Assembly (NCBI GenBank): GCA_019236035.1
Contig: JAFAJU010000336.1
Span: 1-6,641, forward strand
From: Verrucomicrobiota bacterium
GTDB lineage: Bacteria; Verrucomicrobiota; Verrucomicrobiia; Chthoniobacterales; JAFAMB01
Direction of reading: 5' to 3'
Length of the DNA stretch: 6,641 bases
Under the pieces are notes generated by a model, which did no database searches, was not told where the DNA came from, and saw only the letters and a list, made by a program, of their open reading frames with translations. Made by a program: the position numbers and the translations under genes. Below, in pieces: positions 5,014 to 6,641 of the stretch (position 1 is the stretch's first letter; every line of letters begins with the position of its first letter).

Positions 5014-5394
5014 CTATTGGGCAGGAACAAGCTCTGGGCCAGGATTCTGGCTGTGAACAGCCGGCCACGCATCTGTCACAAAACCGATCTGAGCGGTTTC
5101 GGTGTCGAGAGTGAAAAAAAGTTCTCCAGACTGATGTTCCGACCGGTGCTCTGTTGCAGAACCGTTTTTGGATTCCTCAAAAAATTCGACATTGAATTTT
5201 CCGCTCCAGACTTTCCCAGTCCGATCGGTAATTTCCACCATCCAGATATCGACCGCGCGAGATGCCGAAGGATAGCCGCCATTGGTGCACAGCGCTTGTA
5301 GTGGCAGTTCTTGTTCGCGTTCGATAAATGCGGCTGTAAGCCAATCTTCCAGATCGGCGTCTTCAATGTATTCCAGGATTTCAGGTATGATCAT
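5014..5394 (-). CDS. Hypothetical protein, 126 residues
   Basis: I do not recognise this protein. It starts with an ATG at 5392-5394 (MIIPEILEYIEDADLEDW). It is acidic at the N-terminus, with a predicted helix rich in Glu, Asp, Leu and Ile. The middle part (about 48-75: DIWMVEITDRTGKVWSGKFN and following) alternates hydrophobic and polar residues like beta strands. There is no signal peptide or membrane segment, and only one cysteine (C36). The C-terminal end (NPGPELVPAQ) is low in structure. The reading frame has amino-acid composition and periodicity of a real protein and fills the gap between two minus-strand genes. No Shine-Dalgarno is clear. The stop lies 8 bp from the palindrome at 4910..5005. 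Confidence 0.65.
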   Translation of the reverse strand: MIIPEILEYIEDADLEDWLTAAFIEREQELPLQALCTNGGYPSASRAVDIWMVEITDRTGKVWSGKFNVEFFEESKNGSATEHRSEHQSGELFFTLDTETAQIGFVTDAWPAVHSQNPGPELVPAQ

Positions 5395-5527
5395 TTTCGC
5401 GGCTATGGTGGTGAGCTAGGCGGATTGTAGCTTATCGGTATCGGGATTTCCATGGCCTGAACGGGTGATTTTATTTGGCTCCTCAGAATGGCTTCTCAGA
5501 ATGGATCCTCTGCTCCGCTGGGAACAC
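5395..5527. other. Intergenic region with a 13-bp tandem repeat
   Basis: These 133 bp separate the L,D-transpeptidase stop from the start of the 126-residue gene. They should hold the promoter of the latter, but I see no convincing boxes. The only structure is the tandem repeat listed at 5477..5504. Confidence 0.4.
5477..5504 (+). repeat. Two tandem 13-bp units, GGCTCCTCAGAAT and GGCTTCTCAGAAT
   Basis: Two head-to-tail copies differ at one base and are followed by GG, a partial third unit. They lie 24 bp past the end of the L,D-transpeptidase gene. This is probably a replication-slippage product. Confidence 0.7.
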
Positions 5528-6271
5528 TCAAAACAAGCTAGTGACGGCCGGATCTGGCAGACCCCAGGCTTTCCAACGACTTAGGTACTCAGACCTCGGA
5601 AGGCAGACGTACTCGGGATTCGCATTCGCTCGCAGCCAGCGAATCAAGTCCAGCAGCGAGTCTTCTGCCATGGTCGTGCAGCCGGCGGAGGGTCGGGCCG
5701 GACCTCGCCGAATGTGGAAAAAGATGGCGCTGCCAAATCCCGGCACCGGCGGATCCGCATTATGTCGAATTTCGACGAGCCAGCGATAGGCGAAATCGCC
5801 ATGACGCATCTTTTGTTTTTCGAACCAGGGGGGAGGATTTTGCGTGTCGACGGTAACTAGCTGGTTGTAATGGCTGTTGCGAAGATCGTCCACCCAGGCA
5901 TCGCCTGGTCCGACAGTGTGGAATGGGTAGTTCGCCCCCTGCGGTAGCGATTCGTCGTAGGTGTAGATCGTTCCGATCCGAAAGACCCCGGCGGGAGCTC
6001 GGTGGTCGTGCTCTACCTTGATCGGACCTCCCCCTTGCGCATTAATCAGACCTCTGCCCCAGGCCAATCCGAGCTTCCCGAAGAGCACCGGAACCGGTGA
6101 ACTCGCAGCATGCCAACCGTCGGGAGTTCTATCGAATCGCTGGAGTTGACCCTTCATGCTATCCCAGGTCGGTGCAACGCCAACTATGAGCTGAGTGACT
6201 GAGGGACTGATGCGATCTTCCGCGCGGGCCAGTAGCGGAGCGAGAAGGATTAGAACTGCCAGTCGACACAT
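5528..6271 (-). CDS. Exported L,D-transpeptidase-like protein (YkuD fold)
   Basis: From the ATG at 6269-6271 the protein has 247 residues. It opens with MCRLAVLILLAPLLARAED, a short signal peptide with a likely cleavage after ARA. The catalytic region is GSAIFFHIRRGPARPSAGC, giving H186, S195 and C198 in the HxnS-x-GC pattern of the YkuD domain. The preceding part (RAPAGVFRIGTIYTYDES and DDLRNSHYNQLV) fits the COG3786-like branch. The family uses the cysteine to make or exchange peptide cross-links in peptidoglycan, outside the cytoplasmic membrane. The frame stays open up to 6637, but the extra 122 residues overlap another gene, lack family features and would bury the signal peptide, so I reject that start. 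No strong Shine-Dalgarno is seen. It follows the DCC-family gene by 115 bp on the same strand. Confidence 0.88.
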   Translation of the reverse strand: MCRLAVLILLAPLLARAEDRISPSVTQLIVGVAPTWDSMKGQLQRFDRTPDGWHAASSPVPVLFGKLGLAWGRGLINAQGGGPIKVEHDHRAPAGVFRIGTIYTYDESLPQGANYPFHTVGPGDAWVDDLRNSHYNQLVTVDTQNPPPWFEKQKMRHGDFAYRWLVEIRHNADPPVPGFGSAIFFHIRRGPARPSAGCTTMAEDSLLDLIRWLRANANPEYVCLPRSEYLSRWKAWGLPDPAVTSLF

Positions 6272-6386
6272 GAGGTCGAAAAGATTTACGCGAACTTTAT
6301 GCTCTGGCAAGTCCGAGCAGATCCAAAAACACGCTTTGAAACATGCGCACACGGATCGCGCGGGAGCGCGCCCCTGCCGACCACGG
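6272..6386 (-). promoter_or_regulatory. Gap between the DCC-family gene and the L,D-transpeptidase gene, possible promoter
   Basis: The 115-bp gap has, on the minus strand, TTGCCA (6306-6311) followed after 16 bp by TAAATC (6284-6289), about 12 nt before the ATG. This is a weak sigma-70-like match. A small GCGCG/CGCGC hairpin lies near 6358-6371 without a T tract. Both are suggestions only. Confidence 0.25.
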
Positions 6387-6641
6387 TCAAGGCAGAAATC
6401 TCCGCCTCTCGTCGGGTGTGGGAAGCCGGCACGAATCACGCCTGCCCCAGATCCGATACCGCGTCGCGGCAACCCCTCGGTAAAGAAGGTTGCGAATCGG
6501 CGCCGGACAAAGGTATCCGATCCTCGCCAGCCAGCGGTATCTCGGCAGGCCATCCAGAATACAGAGGATAGCGTTACTCCTTTGGAGCAACTGCCCCCCT
6601 TGCGGACTGGGCCGATAAACGAAAATAGAGTCCACATTCGT
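6387..6641 (-). CDS. DCC-family (DUF393) thiol-disulfide oxidoreductase-like protein, C-terminal part
   Basis: The minus-strand frame that stops at 6387-6389 gives 84 residues and continues past the right edge, so the start is missing. The segments QRSNAILCILDGLPRYRWLA, PAPIRNLLYRGVAATRYRI and GRRDSCRLPTPDERRRFL match the typical DUF393 C-terminus (S-x-A-x-x-x-IL, P-x-x-x-R-x-x-x-Y-x-x-x-A-x-x-R-Y, RD-x-CR-x-PTPEE-R-x-RFL). The N-terminal DxxCxxC motif that names the family would lie outside the window. The family is proposed to act in thiol-disulfide exchange, with few members studied. A GTG at 6633-6635 should not be taken as the start, because the family's conserved region extends upstream of it. 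Confidence 0.82.
   Translation of the reverse strand, partial: TNVDSIFVYRPSPQGGQLLQRSNAILCILDGLPRYRWLARIGYLCPAPIRNLLYRGVAATRYRIWGRRDSCRLPTPDERRRFLP

Noticed and set aside
6272..6637. N-terminal extension of the L,D-transpeptidase to an ATG at 6637
   Set aside because: The extra 122 residues have no family features, would place the signal peptide inside the protein, and overlap the DCC-family gene.

Overview
The window looks like a piece of a bacterial chromosome, probably from the Verrucomicrobia (Spartobacteria/Chthoniobacterales-like). That placement is inference. It rests on the style of the ribosomal proteins L21 and L27, moderate GC, mostly weak Shine-Dalgarno sites, and intergenic palindromes of a kind I associate with those genomes. 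Every gene I can support lies on the minus strand, so the window reads from right to left.

Right end (6641 to 5528): the C-terminal part of a DCC-family (DUF393) thiol-disulfide oxidoreductase-like protein enters at the edge. It is followed by a secreted L,D-transpeptidase-like (YkuD) protein. Middle (5394 to 4910): a 126-residue protein I do not recognise ends 8 bp from a 96-bp palindromic repeat. Next (4814 to 1215) comes a tightly packed cassette. It holds a two-domain CbiX-type chelatase, a small protein with a probable 4Fe-4S domain, an ATZ/TRZ-type amidohydrolase (aminofutalosine or SAH/MTA deaminase-like), and an exported D-alanyl-D-alanine carboxypeptidase-like protein. The first two junctions are 4-bp ATGA overlaps and the third is a 34-bp overlap, so translational coupling is likely. 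The chelatase and Fe-S genes look like a split form of the single-chain CbiX/Fe-S protein typified by Deinococcus DR2241.

Left end (1218 to 1): between the carboxypeptidase gene and rplU sits a 655-bp composite inverted repeat (564..1218). Its arms are about 95% identical, and each arm is itself a string of hairpins. All 11 substitutions between the arms fall outside the predicted stems. The left arm carries 72 extra bases inside one hairpin. The right tip of the element supplies the stop codon of the carboxypeptidase gene. After it come rplU (L21) and the start of rpmA (L27), the usual ribosomal protein pair.

Together the genes cover ribosome assembly, tetrapyrrole or metal handling with an associated deaminase, and cell-wall processing (a D,D-carboxypeptidase-like and an L,D-transpeptidase-like enzyme). 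The two signals most worth following are the hairpin-built element at 564..1218 and the chelatase/Fe-S/deaminase cassette. I see no rRNA, tRNA, CRISPR array or transposase gene.
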